DNA from: Nostoc sp. JL33
GTDB taxonomy: Bacteria; Cyanobacteriota; Cyanobacteriia; Cyanobacteriales; Nostocaceae
Direction of reading: 5' to 3'
DNA: 55,377 bases
Assembly (NCBI RefSeq): GCF_017114985.1
Contig: NZ_JABXKP010000103.1
Coordinates: 1-55,377, forward strand
The notes below the pieces were generated by a model. It was not told the origin of the DNA. It searched no databases and was given only the letters and a program-made list of their open reading frames with translations. This document shows, one piece after another, positions 17,747 to 24,717 of this stretch. The first letter of the stretch is position 1. Every line of letters starts with the position of its first letter. The translations under genes were made by a program, and so were the position numbers.

Positions 17747-17992
17747 ATGAAAGCAATTGAAACCACAGCGACAATTAATGAAAGTGGACAACTTACGCAG
17801 GGTAAATCGCTGGGATTCATCAAACCACAGCGCGTTCGTGTTATCGTCTTACTTTCCGAAGATAACGAAACTGATCCTGATTAAACACCTACTGAAATTG
17901 TTATTGAAGGTATTCGTCAAGGTTTACACGAGGCTTTAACTGGACAAACTATTCCCCTCTCACAAATGTGGTCAGGCATCGATGCAGAGTGA
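17747..17992 (+). pseudogene. Antitoxin gene with an in-frame stop
   Basis: The frame from ATG 17747 encodes MKAIETTATINESGQL, then RVRVIVLLSEDNETDPD, and stops at TAA 17882-17884. The same frame continues open as TPTEIVIEGIRQGLHEALTG and ends at TGA 17990-17992, giving an 81-codon unit typical in size for this cyanobacterial antitoxin family. An Asp codon (GAT or GAC) changed to TAA is a plausible origin of the lesion. The 3' end overlaps the start of the toxin remnant (ATG 17982), as in an intact operon. A 45-aa product could still be made. Confidence 0.65.
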
Positions 17993-18174
17993 ACCATCGC
18001 CAATCCAGATTGCTCTTACACCTCGTTTCAAAAGGGATCGTTAAATTCGTACCGATCTCCAACCCTTAACCCTTGCAACTTCAAGCAGGTGAAATCCTTG
18101 GTAATAGAATTGCTGGAGTTAAATATCAGGTTTTCAAAGTTCATCTGCCATGCTTAGACTATGATCGTTTTTGA
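17982..18174 (+). pseudogene. RelE/ParE-type toxin remnant
   Basis: From ATG 17982 the frame reads PIQIALTPRFKRD and meets TAA about 20 codons in. It then continues as RTDLQPL and, after a shift to the frame of TTG 18073, as LQAGEILGNRIAGVKYQVFK before TGA 18172-18174. These blocks match in order the RelE-like toxins commonly paired with the upstream antitoxin type. An internal stop, a frameshift and a missing C-terminal catalytic part make it non-functional. It abuts the BrnT start at 18161. Confidence 0.6.
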
Positions 18175-18424
18175 ATATGACGAAAACAAAAGCCAATCTA
18201 ATCTTGCTAAACATGGGATTGACTTTATTGAAGCTCAAAAATTATGGAATGACCCCAACCTGCTAGAAATTCCCGCCAGAACCCAAGATGAGCTAAGGTT
18301 TTTAGTTATTGCTAAAATAAATGACAAATATTGGTCAGGAATTATCACTTACCGCGCTCAAAATATTCGGATCATATCCGCCCGCCGATCACGCACAGAA
18401 GAGATTTCCCTCTATGAAAGCTAA
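18161..18424 (+). CDS. BrnT-family toxin
   Basis: An 87-aa protein of the BrnT ribonuclease-toxin family (RelE-like fold). It has the family's opening FEYDENKSQSNLAKHGIDF, a central FLVIAKINDKYWSGIITYR strand pair, and the closing IRIISARRSRTEEISLYE. BrnT toxins cleave mRNA or inhibit translation and are held by BrnA. The gene overlaps the antitoxin gene by 11 bp, so the two are translationally coupled, with the toxin first as usual for brnTA. Both frames look intact. It lies directly behind the decayed toxin-antitoxin pair. Confidence 0.85.
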   Translation: MIVFEYDENKSQSNLAKHGIDFIEAQKLWNDPNLLEIPARTQDELRFLVIAKINDKYWSGIITYRAQNIRIISARRSRTEEISLYES

Positions 18425-18644
18425 GGAATTTGACCAAAAATTTGACGACGGTGAAGACATCACCCAAATGCTTGACCTGTCGCAAGCCAAGCGACCCCTC
18501 TCTACTCAAAAAAGACTCAGCATTGACCTACCCATCTGGATGATTGAATTAATCGATCAAGAAGCCAGTCGCTTGGGAGTAACGCCCCAGACAATCATCC
18601 AAACCTGCGTAGCTGAACATTTAGCGGTCAACAACCCCTCGTGA
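18414..18644 (+). CDS. BrnA/CopG-type ribbon-helix-helix antitoxin
   Basis: A 76-aa protein from ATG 18414. The C-terminal half is a ribbon-helix-helix domain (KRLSIDLPIWMIELIDQEAS then RLGVTPQTIIQTCVAEHL). The N-terminal part (FDDGEDITQMLDLSQAKRP) is the acidic toxin-binding region typical of BrnA. It should neutralise BrnT and autoregulate the operon. Its stop (18642-18644) overlaps a GTG (18641) that opens the frame of the following restriction-subunit remnant, so the pair may once have been coupled to that gene. Confidence 0.82.
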   Translation: MKAKEFDQKFDDGEDITQMLDLSQAKRPLSTQKRLSIDLPIWMIELIDQEASRLGVTPQTIIQTCVAEHLAVNNPS

Positions 18645-18796
18645 ACGAAGCCGAAACTATCAGGTTAAGCGAAGCCGAAACCCGCGCCTAACTAATCGAA
18701 CCCGCACTTAAAGCCGCAGGCTGGGGTATCATCGAAGGCAGTCGCATCCGCCGTGAAGTTATCGCCCCTGGTCGCTTAATTTGGCAGATCGAATAA
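18641..18796 (+). pseudogene. N-terminal remnant of a type I restriction enzyme R subunit
   Basis: Starting at GTG 18641 the frame encodes NEAETIRLSEAETRA, a TAG/TAA-type stop (TAA at 18689-18691), then LIEPALKAAGWGIIEGSRIR and REVIAPGRL before unrelated sequence and a final stop at 18794-18796. The run matches the N-terminus of HsdR-like DEAD/DEAH helicase-nucleases (ETRAELIDPALKAAGW type). Only about 45 of roughly 900 or more residues remain. The last bases are antisense to the end of pcyA, which marks a deletion junction at about 18780. Confidence 0.65.
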
Positions 18797-19513
18797 AACT
18801 GTAGTCATGTAATTTTCTGCCCAAGCTGGGCCAAAGGCTTTTTCTAGTACGCGGCGGGTTTTATCGTTTTGCTGCTGTTTGGTACAGTAGTTGTGTTGTC
18901 CGGCGAGATTTTCTGTGAGTTGTTCAGCTGAAACAGGATGTGAGGCGATCGCTTGGGTACAATGAATGTCTAAAAATTCTCGCACCCGCGAGAGAAATAT
19001 TGTTTCTTCTTCTGGGGAACTGGGGCGCACAAAGATGCAAAAATCCGAAAAAATATCTCCCCATTCAGGTAATTCACGAGGTTGGGAAAAGTTAAGCACT
19101 GTTAGCTGTGTCAGTGCAGAAGTATAAGATTCTGGTAAAATACGCTCTAATTGGATCGGAGAAAGGTCTGCGATCGCTGCACTAATTTGACCTCTACCCC
19201 CAACTAAATCGCAACCAAACATTGGCAGGCTGTATTCTGGACGGGGAAACATCACGCAGTGCAAAATATCCAGCATATTTCCGATTTTTGCCAGTTCCAA
19301 GTGCATTTTCCGAAACTGGGGCGTTTGATAGCAGCGATTTTCAATCGTCAGTTTTTCGCCTTCTAGTCTACCTTCCACATACCCCAACTCATCAGGCAAA
19401 TGGTAGGGCGATAAATCTAGGTGCTGATGCCAAGCTGCCTCAATACAATCAGCTAGCTGACGAATTAGGGGATGTTGTTGCTCACGCAGCGAGGGCATAG
19501 AAGTAAATGACAT
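18776..19513 (-). CDS. pcyA: Phycocyanobilin:ferredoxin oxidoreductase
   Basis: A 245-aa ferredoxin-dependent bilin reductase. It reduces biliverdin IX-alpha by four electrons to phycocyanobilin, the chromophore of phycobilisomes and cyanobacterial phytochromes. The catalytic residues known from PcyA are present with an offset of three from the Synechocystis numbering: E73 (HLELAKIG), H85 (LDILHCV) and D102 (FGCDLVGGRG). Length is normal and the C-terminus (TTVLFDLPN) is intact, although the stop codon overlaps the antisense scrap of a restriction gene. It stands as a single gene with no obvious partner. Confidence 0.95.
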   Translation of the reverse strand: MSFTSMPSLREQQHPLIRQLADCIEAAWHQHLDLSPYHLPDELGYVEGRLEGEKLTIENRCYQTPQFRKMHLELAKIGNMLDILHCVMFPRPEYSLPMFGCDLVGGRGQISAAIADLSPIQLERILPESYTSALTQLTVLNFSQPRELPEWGDIFSDFCIFVRPSSPEEETIFLSRVREFLDIHCTQAIASHPVSAEQLTENLAGQHNYCTKQQQNDKTRRVLEKAFGPAWAENYMTTVLFDLPN

Positions 19514-19714
19514 ATTCTAGTTGGGAATGCGATCTACTGGCCAGTCTACAACCTGTCGGGCCACACCTGTTATGGACTGCAATATAAGCAAACACTTGCA
19601 CCCAGCCAACGTAAATTTATAAGACAGATGCTTCTCAGAAAGATTATTTATTTTGTAGTCTAGGTTACAGAAATAATTTTAGATTAGTCCATTCGTGAAG
19701 GCTAATAGAAAGCT

Positions 19715-19942
19715 ATGAAACTAGATTCTCATAGACCAGATTTTGCTGTGCAAGCAAGAAGGCATAATCTCAAAGGTTTGCAGCAGTTAAGAGCTTCTAC
19801 TTGGGTAAGGCTTTTGCTACTACCCAACCCTTTTAGTTTTGACGAAGCACTTTTATTATGTCCAATTTCAGCAGATGAGTGGCTAACCTGGGTTCCAGAT
19901 CATGGAGAGGCAATACTCAATATTAGACAATTTAGTTATTAG
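19715..19942 (+). CDS. Small hypothetical protein
   Basis: A 75-aa protein beginning MKLDSHRPDFAVQARRHNLK and ending HGEAILNIRQFSY. It is basic at the N-terminus and has a Leu/Trp-rich middle (WVRLLLLPNPFSFDEALLLC). I do not recognise the family. The coding-like composition, the ATG behind an AT-rich leader, and a stop just before a dispersed ATTAGTCATTAGTCATT repeat support a real gene, but only moderately. Confidence 0.45.
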   Translation: MKLDSHRPDFAVQARRHNLKGLQQLRASTWVRLLLLPNPFSFDEALLLCPISADEWLTWVPDHGEAILNIRQFSY

Positions 19943-19977
19943 TCATTAGTCATTAACTTTGGACAAAGGACAAACGA

Positions 19978-20571
19978 CTATTGCCACAAATCAGTGACAT
20001 CGTATCCTAATTCCCCTAGCATGTGCCGCAGTAGGGGTAAACTCAGTCCAATTACATTGCTGTGACAGCCTTCAATTTTTTCCACGAAGAAACTACCAAA
20101 ACCCTCAATAGCAAAGGCACCAGCACACTTGAGGGGTTCACCTGTGGCAACATAGGATTTAATTGCCTTCTCGCTCATTTGAGCAAAGTAAACTCTTGTA
20201 ACTTGAGACTTGACTAAAGTACGGTTTTGGTTTAAGTCAATTAAGGCATGACCTGTGTACAAGTCGCCAAAGTTACCTTGCATTATCTGCCACCGGGCGA
20301 TCGCCTCAGAGAAGTCTGCTGGTTTGCCGTAAATTTCACCATTGATGGACAAAACTGAATCACAACCTATAATCAAAGCCGATTCAAACTGCGGGGCTAC
20401 AGTTTCCGCCTTATATTGGGCAAGAGTTTTGACCAATTCTGCTGGTTCACTTAGTTCAATTTGCGACTCATCAAAGTCACTGGGTTTAACTATCGGTTCA
20501 ATACCAACAGTTTGCAACAAGCGGCGACGGGCTGGGGAAGCGGAGGCAAGTACAAAAGGTGGAATTTTCAT
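19978..20571 (-). CDS. maf: Maf-family nucleotide pyrophosphatase
   Basis: A 197-aa Maf protein from ATG 20571 (MKIPPFVLASASPARRRLL). It has the family opening LASASPARR, the KPSDFDE segment, the CDSVLSINGEIYGKP substrate and metal site, and GAFAIEGFGSFFVEKIEGCHSNVIGLSLPLL near the end. Maf proteins hydrolyse non-canonical or pyrimidine nucleoside triphosphates to monophosphates and act as house-cleaning enzymes. A longer frame to 20616 exists, but its added residues read through repeat-like DNA. It follows the CyanoP-like gene in the same direction, separated by a repeat-filled 154 bp. Confidence 0.92.
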   Translation of the reverse strand: MKIPPFVLASASPARRRLLQTVGIEPIVKPSDFDESQIELSEPAELVKTLAQYKAETVAPQFESALIIGCDSVLSINGEIYGKPADFSEAIARWQIMQGNFGDLYTGHALIDLNQNRTLVKSQVTRVYFAQMSEKAIKSYVATGEPLKCAGAFAIEGFGSFFVEKIEGCHSNVIGLSLPLLRHMLGELGYDVTDLWQ

Positions 20572-20594
20572 GAGATTTCTGACAAACTTGGTAA

Positions 20595-20725
20595 TTACGC
20601 ATTGGGCATTGGGCACTGGGCATTGGCCAAACAGGGCATTGCTTATTTCTCTTCATCTCCCTCATCTCCCTCACTCCCTCACTCCCCACTACCCACTCCC
20701 TCACTCCCCACTACCCACTCCCCAA
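20595..20725. repeat. Low-complexity heptamer-type repeats (GGGCATT and CTCCCTCA units)
   Basis: A GGGCATTGGGCACTGGGCATTGG-like stretch is followed by repeated CTCCCTCA and CTCCCCACTACCCA units up to the CyanoP-like stop. Such tracts are short tandemly repeated sequences; they also generate spurious open frames in both strands. Confidence 0.7.
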
Positions 20726-21271
20726 TTAATAAACAGAAAAAGAATTGACAACCTCATCAATCATTCGTTTAACTCTCTGCCAGCGTTTTTCAGGAATTGA
20801 GGCGTTAAAAGTAAAAAGTTTACCACGGCTAACAGCGACGCTGGCGATGTTGTGTCGTTGCTGTTGATTGGGGAGTTTAACCTCATACTCTAAAAGGTAG
20901 TATATTTTACCGTCTACTTCTCGCTGTGCGGCATTGACTAATTCAGCTGAACGACCAGAGTCAGGAGGTGCCAGAGCAGCTTTTCCTAATTTATATCCTA
21001 CTTCTGTTGGGGTTCCCAATTCTGACAAAGTTTTGCCTTCTGGAACTGGGCTAATCACAACCGAAACATTTTCAGACACCTCAATCAAATCGTGGAAAAC
21101 CACATCTGGCCCGTTGGCAACTTTAACTTGCAGCCAGCCGTTAGGATATAAAAACTGATAGCCATCACTAGTATCTACAAAGCTTTTGAGTCCAGCCGCA
21201 GCCGCTACACCAGAATTGCTCAGACTGAAGCTCAACACCAATAGCAAAATTAATATAATTCGTTTCCACAT
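20726..21271 (-). CDS. PsbP-domain (CyanoP-like) photosystem II protein
   Basis: A 181-aa PsbP-family protein. A signal peptide (about residues 1-26, hydrophobic IILILLLVLSFSLS and an AxA site in GVAAAAG) directs it to the thylakoid lumen. The PsbP domain begins LKSFVDTSDGYQFLYPNGWL and continues VVFHDLIEVSENVSVVISPV and YYLLEYEVKLPNQQQRHNIA. CyanoP is an assembly or stability factor for photosystem II. The well-studied Synechocystis protein is a lipoprotein; here no lipobox cysteine is visible (SNSGVAAAAG), so this one is probably soluble in the lumen. It is in the same direction as maf. Confidence 0.87.
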   Translation of the reverse strand: MWKRIILILLLVLSFSLSNSGVAAAAGLKSFVDTSDGYQFLYPNGWLQVKVANGPDVVFHDLIEVSENVSVVISPVPEGKTLSELGTPTEVGYKLGKAALAPPDSGRSAELVNAAQREVDGKIYYLLEYEVKLPNQQQRHNIASVAVSRGKLFTFNASIPEKRWQRVKRMIDEVVNSFSVY

Positions 21272-21483
21272 TTTTACAGATTCCTTTGGGCTGGAGACAA
21301 CACCAAGCTTGCATCATTTCTCGTTATTATTCTCCCACCAACCGGGACGCTTCGGATGACGCATTATATGGTGAGGGATCAATCCTCAAATGTCGTTGAA
21401 TGAGGCAGGAGGAGCAAATCATGTTTTTATTTGAAGAGAGGATGATTTGGAGGTACTGAACTTTTGTAAAGTTGCAGCCCTAC

Positions 21484-21535
21484 CCGCCTCGGAATGAATT
21501 CCAAGGCTAATAGCTCAAGTCAGCTCAAGCTGACT
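21484..21535. repeat. Two-hairpin REP-like element, left copy
   Basis: CCGCCTC is followed by the hairpin GGAATGAATTCC (21491-21502), then AAGGCTAATAG and a second hairpin AGTCAGCTCAAGCTGACT (21518-21535). An inverted relative lies at 22074-22126 and a direct-orientation relative at 22197-22250. These flank a REP-associated tyrosine transposase, which makes them likely substrates. Confidence 0.75.
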
Positions 21536-21598
21536 GGAAGATTTTTAACGATTGTGGGAATACTAGACATAGTAAATTCCATCAAAAACATCACGTAC

Positions 21599-22042
21599 AT
21601 GGCTCTGTGGCGACTTTATTATCATCTTGTTTGGGCGACAAAAGAGCGAGAGCCACTAATTACCCCTGAACGCGAAACCCAACTTTATAGTTACATCATC
21701 GGCAAAGCCAATGCACTTGGTAGCATTATCCATGCTGTGGGCGGAATAGAAAACCACATCCATTTAGTAGCTTCTATTCCACCGAGACTTTCTATCTCTG
21801 ATTTTGTCCAAAATCTTAAAAGCAGTAGCGCTCATCATCTCAATCATCTCTCGCCCTCCCAAGATTTGTTTGGCTGGCAACGCGGATATGGCGTTTTTTC
21901 AATGGGAAGCAAACAACTTGAGCAAGCTGTCGTGTATGTAGAGAATCAGAAAGCGCATCATTCCAATGGGACTATGATTTTGTCTTTGGAACAGCATAAT
22001 CATGAAGATGAAGGGCCAAAACTCACGCAGCTAAACCAATGA
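21599..22042 (+). CDS. REP-associated tyrosine transposase (RAYT, HUH family)
   Basis: A 147-aa Y1 transposase relative from ATG 21599 (MALWRLYYHLVWATKEREP). The HUH motif is HIH at 53-55 in ENHIHLVAS, and the catalytic tyrosine is Y113 in AVVYVENQKAHH, the RAYT form of the active site. It differs from the IS605 TnpA at 8730. RAYTs are single domesticated genes that process REP palindromes rather than moving as classical insertion sequences. Here palindromes of matching design stand on both sides. The frame is intact. An upstream extension to 21494 reads through the REP hairpin and is not used. Confidence 0.85.
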   Translation: MALWRLYYHLVWATKEREPLITPERETQLYSYIIGKANALGSIIHAVGGIENHIHLVASIPPRLSISDFVQNLKSSSAHHLNHLSPSQDLFGWQRGYGVFSMGSKQLEQAVVYVENQKAHHSNGTMILSLEQHNHEDEGPKLTQLNQ

Positions 22043-22073
22043 ATTCCATTAATCTTTAAGTTCATTGAACCGT

Positions 22074-22126
22074 AGTCAGCTTAAGCTGACTTCAGGTATA
22101 AGCCTGGTGAATTCATTCTGAGGCGG
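22074..22126. repeat. Two-hairpin REP-like element, right copy (inverted)
   Basis: AGTCAGCTTAAGCTGACT (22074-22091), then AGCCTGG and the hairpin region GTGAATTCATTCTGAGGCGG. Read on the other strand it aligns over its whole length with 21484-21535, so the transposase gene sits between imperfect inverted repeats of about 52 bp. Confidence 0.75.
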
Positions 22127-22196
22127 ACTTGTGGTCAAGCCAATATTCCGCAATTATTCAAATACGTAATTTCCAATCTCCCGCCTGAACTATTAC

Positions 22197-22250
22197 CCGC
22201 CATAGGTTAGAAACCTACGGCTAATAGCGAAAGTCATCTCAAAGATGACT
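22197..22250. repeat. Two-hairpin REP-like element, third copy
   Basis: CCGCC, hairpin TAGGTTAGAAACCTA (22203-22217), CGGCTAATAGCG and hairpin AGTCATCTCAAAGATGACT (22232-22250). Both hairpins changed sequence relative to the other copies while staying paired, so the folded structure, not the exact sequence, is preserved. Confidence 0.75.
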
Positions 22251-22293
22251 AAAGAAAAGAAAAGTTAAAGAAATAAGGGGCTTATCAGAACAC

Positions 22294-22320
22294 AAAAAAC
22301 CCCGACTTGATAGCCGAGGT
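22294..22320 (-). terminator. Rho-independent terminator reading leftward
   Basis: On the minus strand ACCTCGGC, loop TATCAA and GTCGGGGT pair over eight positions (two G-U wobbles), followed directly by six Ts. No leftward protein gene ends here, since the neighbours 22042 and 22747 belong to plus-strand genes. That implies a short leftward transcript from the 22320-22740 interval. Confidence 0.6.
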
Positions 22321-22440
22321 AGATGGGAGAAGTCCAAATGTCGATGAGATATAGCGATACCGAAATCTGCTTTTCTTAGCTAACACCAGTTGGATAGTTA
22401 AGTTTAGGCTTTGCTAAGTTATGTAAATAAATTTAACAAA
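22294..22440 (-). ncRNA. Candidate small RNA ending at the leftward terminator
   Basis: The only basis is an orphan strong terminator in a 620-bp spacer with no minus-strand protein gene. The 5' end is uncertain; AT-rich promoter-like DNA lies around 22390-22440 on the minus strand. I cannot assign it to a known cyanobacterial sRNA family by eye. Confidence 0.33.
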
Positions 22441-22746
22441 AATATTACAAATAGTCAATTAGACTTGACAAAAAAAGACTGATGTATTCCATAAAAGCTA
22501 CTTGTCAGGGAAAGTATGGAATTATTTTTGGAGGTGTAGTAAGTGAAGTAGGGAAAATAAAACGGGTTACTGGCTAAGATAGTGACATGAAAATGAGAAC
22601 TGATGTGCTTTGAGGAGTGGAAAAACTGAGCGATTAGCTGCATAAATCAGGGTAGCCGGAATTAAGCCAGAGATTTTATAAGCTAGCTACTAGATCACCA
22701 AAGTCTTTACAATTCCTTTGTTAGCTCAAAAAGTATTTCTCGACCT
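22321..22746. other. AT-rich spacer upstream of dapB
   Basis: No credible protein gene. A 62-codon minus-strand frame at 22455-22643 has a random-looking Phe/Ser/Tyr-rich composition. The dapB promoter is presumably in the last 150 bp; no distinct regulator site was found. Confidence 0.45.
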
Positions 22747-23583
22747 ATGACGAATCAAGCTCCTATCCCGGTTATTGTCAACGGTGCTGCTGGTAAAATG
22801 GGACGTGAGGTGATTAAGGCGGTGGCGCAAGCGCCAGACTTAAACCTAGTGGGTGCAATTGACCACAGTCTTGAACATCAAGATAAAGACGCTGGAGAGT
22901 TGGCGGGTTTAAGCGAACCCCTGGAAGTGCCGATTACCAATCAATTAGAACCGATGTTGGGATATGTGGCTGGCGACAGACAGTCTCCTCCAGGGGTGAT
23001 TGTAGACTTTACCCATCCCGATTCAGTTTATGACAATATTCGCAGTGCGATCGCCTACGGAATTCGTCCTGTAGTTGGCACCACTGGGTTAAGTCCAGAA
23101 CAAATTCAAGACTTGGCAGATTTTGCCGACAAAGCTAGCACTGGTTGTCTAATTATTCCTAATTTTTCCATTGGGATGGTGCTGTTGCAACAAGCTGCGA
23201 TCGCAGCCTCCAAATATTTTGACCATGTGGAAATTATCGAACTGCATCATAATCAAAAAGCTGATGCTCCCAGTGGTACTGCCATTCAAACGGCGCAGTT
23301 ATTAGGAGAATTGGGTAAAACTTTTAACCCTGCTGTTGTAGAAGAAACGGAGAAATTACCAGGAGCTAGAGGCAGTATAGCAGATGAAGGGATTAGAATT
23401 CATAGCGTGCGCTTGCCAGGATTGATTGCCCATCAGGAAGTTATTTTTGGCGCAGCAGGACAGATTTATACTTTACGACATGATACGAGCGATCGCGCTT
23501 GCTATATGCCAGGAGTGCTACTAGCAATTCGCAAAGTCTTAGCGCTAAAGTCGTTAGTATATGGATTAGAAAAGATACTTTAA
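22747..23583 (+). CDS. dapB: 4-hydroxy-tetrahydrodipicolinate reductase
   Basis: A 278-aa DapB. It makes tetrahydrodipicolinate with NAD(P)H in the lysine and diaminopimelate pathway, needed for peptidoglycan. The N-terminal Rossmann motif is VNGAAGKMGREVIKAV, with VGTTGLSPEQ following. The catalytic and substrate region has EIIELHHNQKADAPSGTA, including the conserved His-His and Lys and the PSGTA loop. Length and ends are normal. The next gene starts 40 bp downstream in the same direction and could share the transcript. Confidence 0.96.
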   Translation: MTNQAPIPVIVNGAAGKMGREVIKAVAQAPDLNLVGAIDHSLEHQDKDAGELAGLSEPLEVPITNQLEPMLGYVAGDRQSPPGVIVDFTHPDSVYDNIRSAIAYGIRPVVGTTGLSPEQIQDLADFADKASTGCLIIPNFSIGMVLLQQAAIAASKYFDHVEIIELHHNQKADAPSGTAIQTAQLLGELGKTFNPAVVEETEKLPGARGSIADEGIRIHSVRLPGLIAHQEVIFGAAGQIYTLRHDTSDRACYMPGVLLAIRKVLALKSLVYGLEKIL

Positions 23584-23622
23584 ACTTTAAACACACTATT
23601 GGGCATTCATCACTCAGCACTC

Positions 23623-24309
23623 ATGTTAGTACCACTGACTCGCCAAAAATTTGAACAAGTTGTCCCCCTAATTGCCACTGGTTTGCAGTACAAGTACTAC
23701 TGGGGGAAGTTCTCAAATTTTTTGCAACGGCTGTTAATTTCTGTAGTTGCCGTAGTTGCTATTTTGTTGGTGACATTCGTTTTCAAACTTGAGTTTGCTT
23801 CAATAGTATTTGTGCTAGGGGTAGTGAGCGCTTTTTTTTGGCTGTGGTATCCAGTCTTTCAAGCAAGTATGCGGAATTTGCAATGCCGCCGTTATAAGTA
23901 TGGCGGCTTTTTCCGTGGTCAAGTGCTAGATTGGTGGATCACAGACCAGTTGATGGGTAAAACCGAAACAGTCAACAACAAAGGCGAATTGGTAATTGTA
24001 GAAAACCGAGAAAAACAGATTAACCTAGAGGTGGGTGATGACACAGGATTTAGCATTCAATTTGTAGCACCATTACGTTCTGCCCACAAAGTTATTACTC
24101 GCGGGCAAATTGCAGAAATGGTAGTGATGTCAAATCGCGCAGATTTGAGCAGTATTGAAGAATTCAGCGATATATACTTTCCCAATCGTGACCTCTGGGT
24201 GAGCGATTATCCTTATCTGCGGCGGGATTTCTTTAACGACATCGGTCGCCGCTTGCGTGAAGACCAACAACAAAAGCCCCGTCGGCGGCGTCGTAGAGTA
24301 GAGGATTGA
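23623..24309 (+). CDS. Conserved cyanobacterial two-span membrane protein
   Basis: A 228-aa protein from ATG 23623 (MLVPLTRQKFEQVVPLIATG). Two adjacent hydrophobic spans lie at about residues 37-80 (LLISVVAVVAILLVTFVF and ASIVFVLGVVSAFFWLWYP). A cytoplasmic domain of about 145 residues follows and ends in an Arg-rich tail (KPRRRRRRVED). Homologues have sometimes been labelled as phosphate transporter permease, but two spans and no permease motif do not support that. It lies 39 bp after dapB and is probably co-transcribed. Function unknown. Confidence 0.7.
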   Translation: MLVPLTRQKFEQVVPLIATGLQYKYYWGKFSNFLQRLLISVVAVVAILLVTFVFKLEFASIVFVLGVVSAFFWLWYPVFQASMRNLQCRRYKYGGFFRGQVLDWWITDQLMGKTETVNNKGELVIVENREKQINLEVGDDTGFSIQFVAPLRSAHKVITRGQIAEMVVMSNRADLSSIEEFSDIYFPNRDLWVSDYPYLRRDFFNDIGRRLREDQQQKPRRRRRRVED

Positions 24310-24360
24310 AGAACAAGTCAGACAATTTTGGATTTTGGATTTTAGATTTTAGATTGAAAA

Positions 24361-24648
24361 GAGCAATCAAGTCACTTGCTCTGTCATTTAATCTTAGATT
24401 TTGCCCAAAGTTGCTCTTGCGGCTCTGCCGCGCCACTTCCTATAACGGGGGGAACCCCCGCAACGGAGTGGCTTGACTTGAGCAAACTTTCCAAGACGGA
24501 TTAAAGAATTATTCTCGCGTTTAAATTCGGGGGTTTCTCTACGAGACGCTACGCGAACAGACCTTTTTAAATAATGGAACGCAAGAATCTTCTCTACGAG
24601 AGGCTTCGCCAACAATCCAAAATCCAAAATTTAAAATCTAAAATTCGG
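24361..24648. repeat. Large dispersed repeat, short version
   Basis: Second copy of the repeat at 12641-12990, same orientation. Relative to that copy it lacks the module after the CCCCC tract but has its own inserted GTTTCTCTACGAGACGCTAC block at about 24534-24556. It fills most of the spacer between convergent genes; apparent open frames on the minus strand here are repeat-derived. Confidence 0.85.
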
Positions 24649-24717
24649 TGAAGCAGGCAGAGGAGGATGTAATCAGTATGGGCTTCTCTTTCCTGCCCTA
24701 TACTTCCTGCCTTCTTG

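Noticed and set aside
24394..24627. 77-codon minus-strand frame
   Set aside because: Entirely inside the dispersed repeat copy at 24361-24648.
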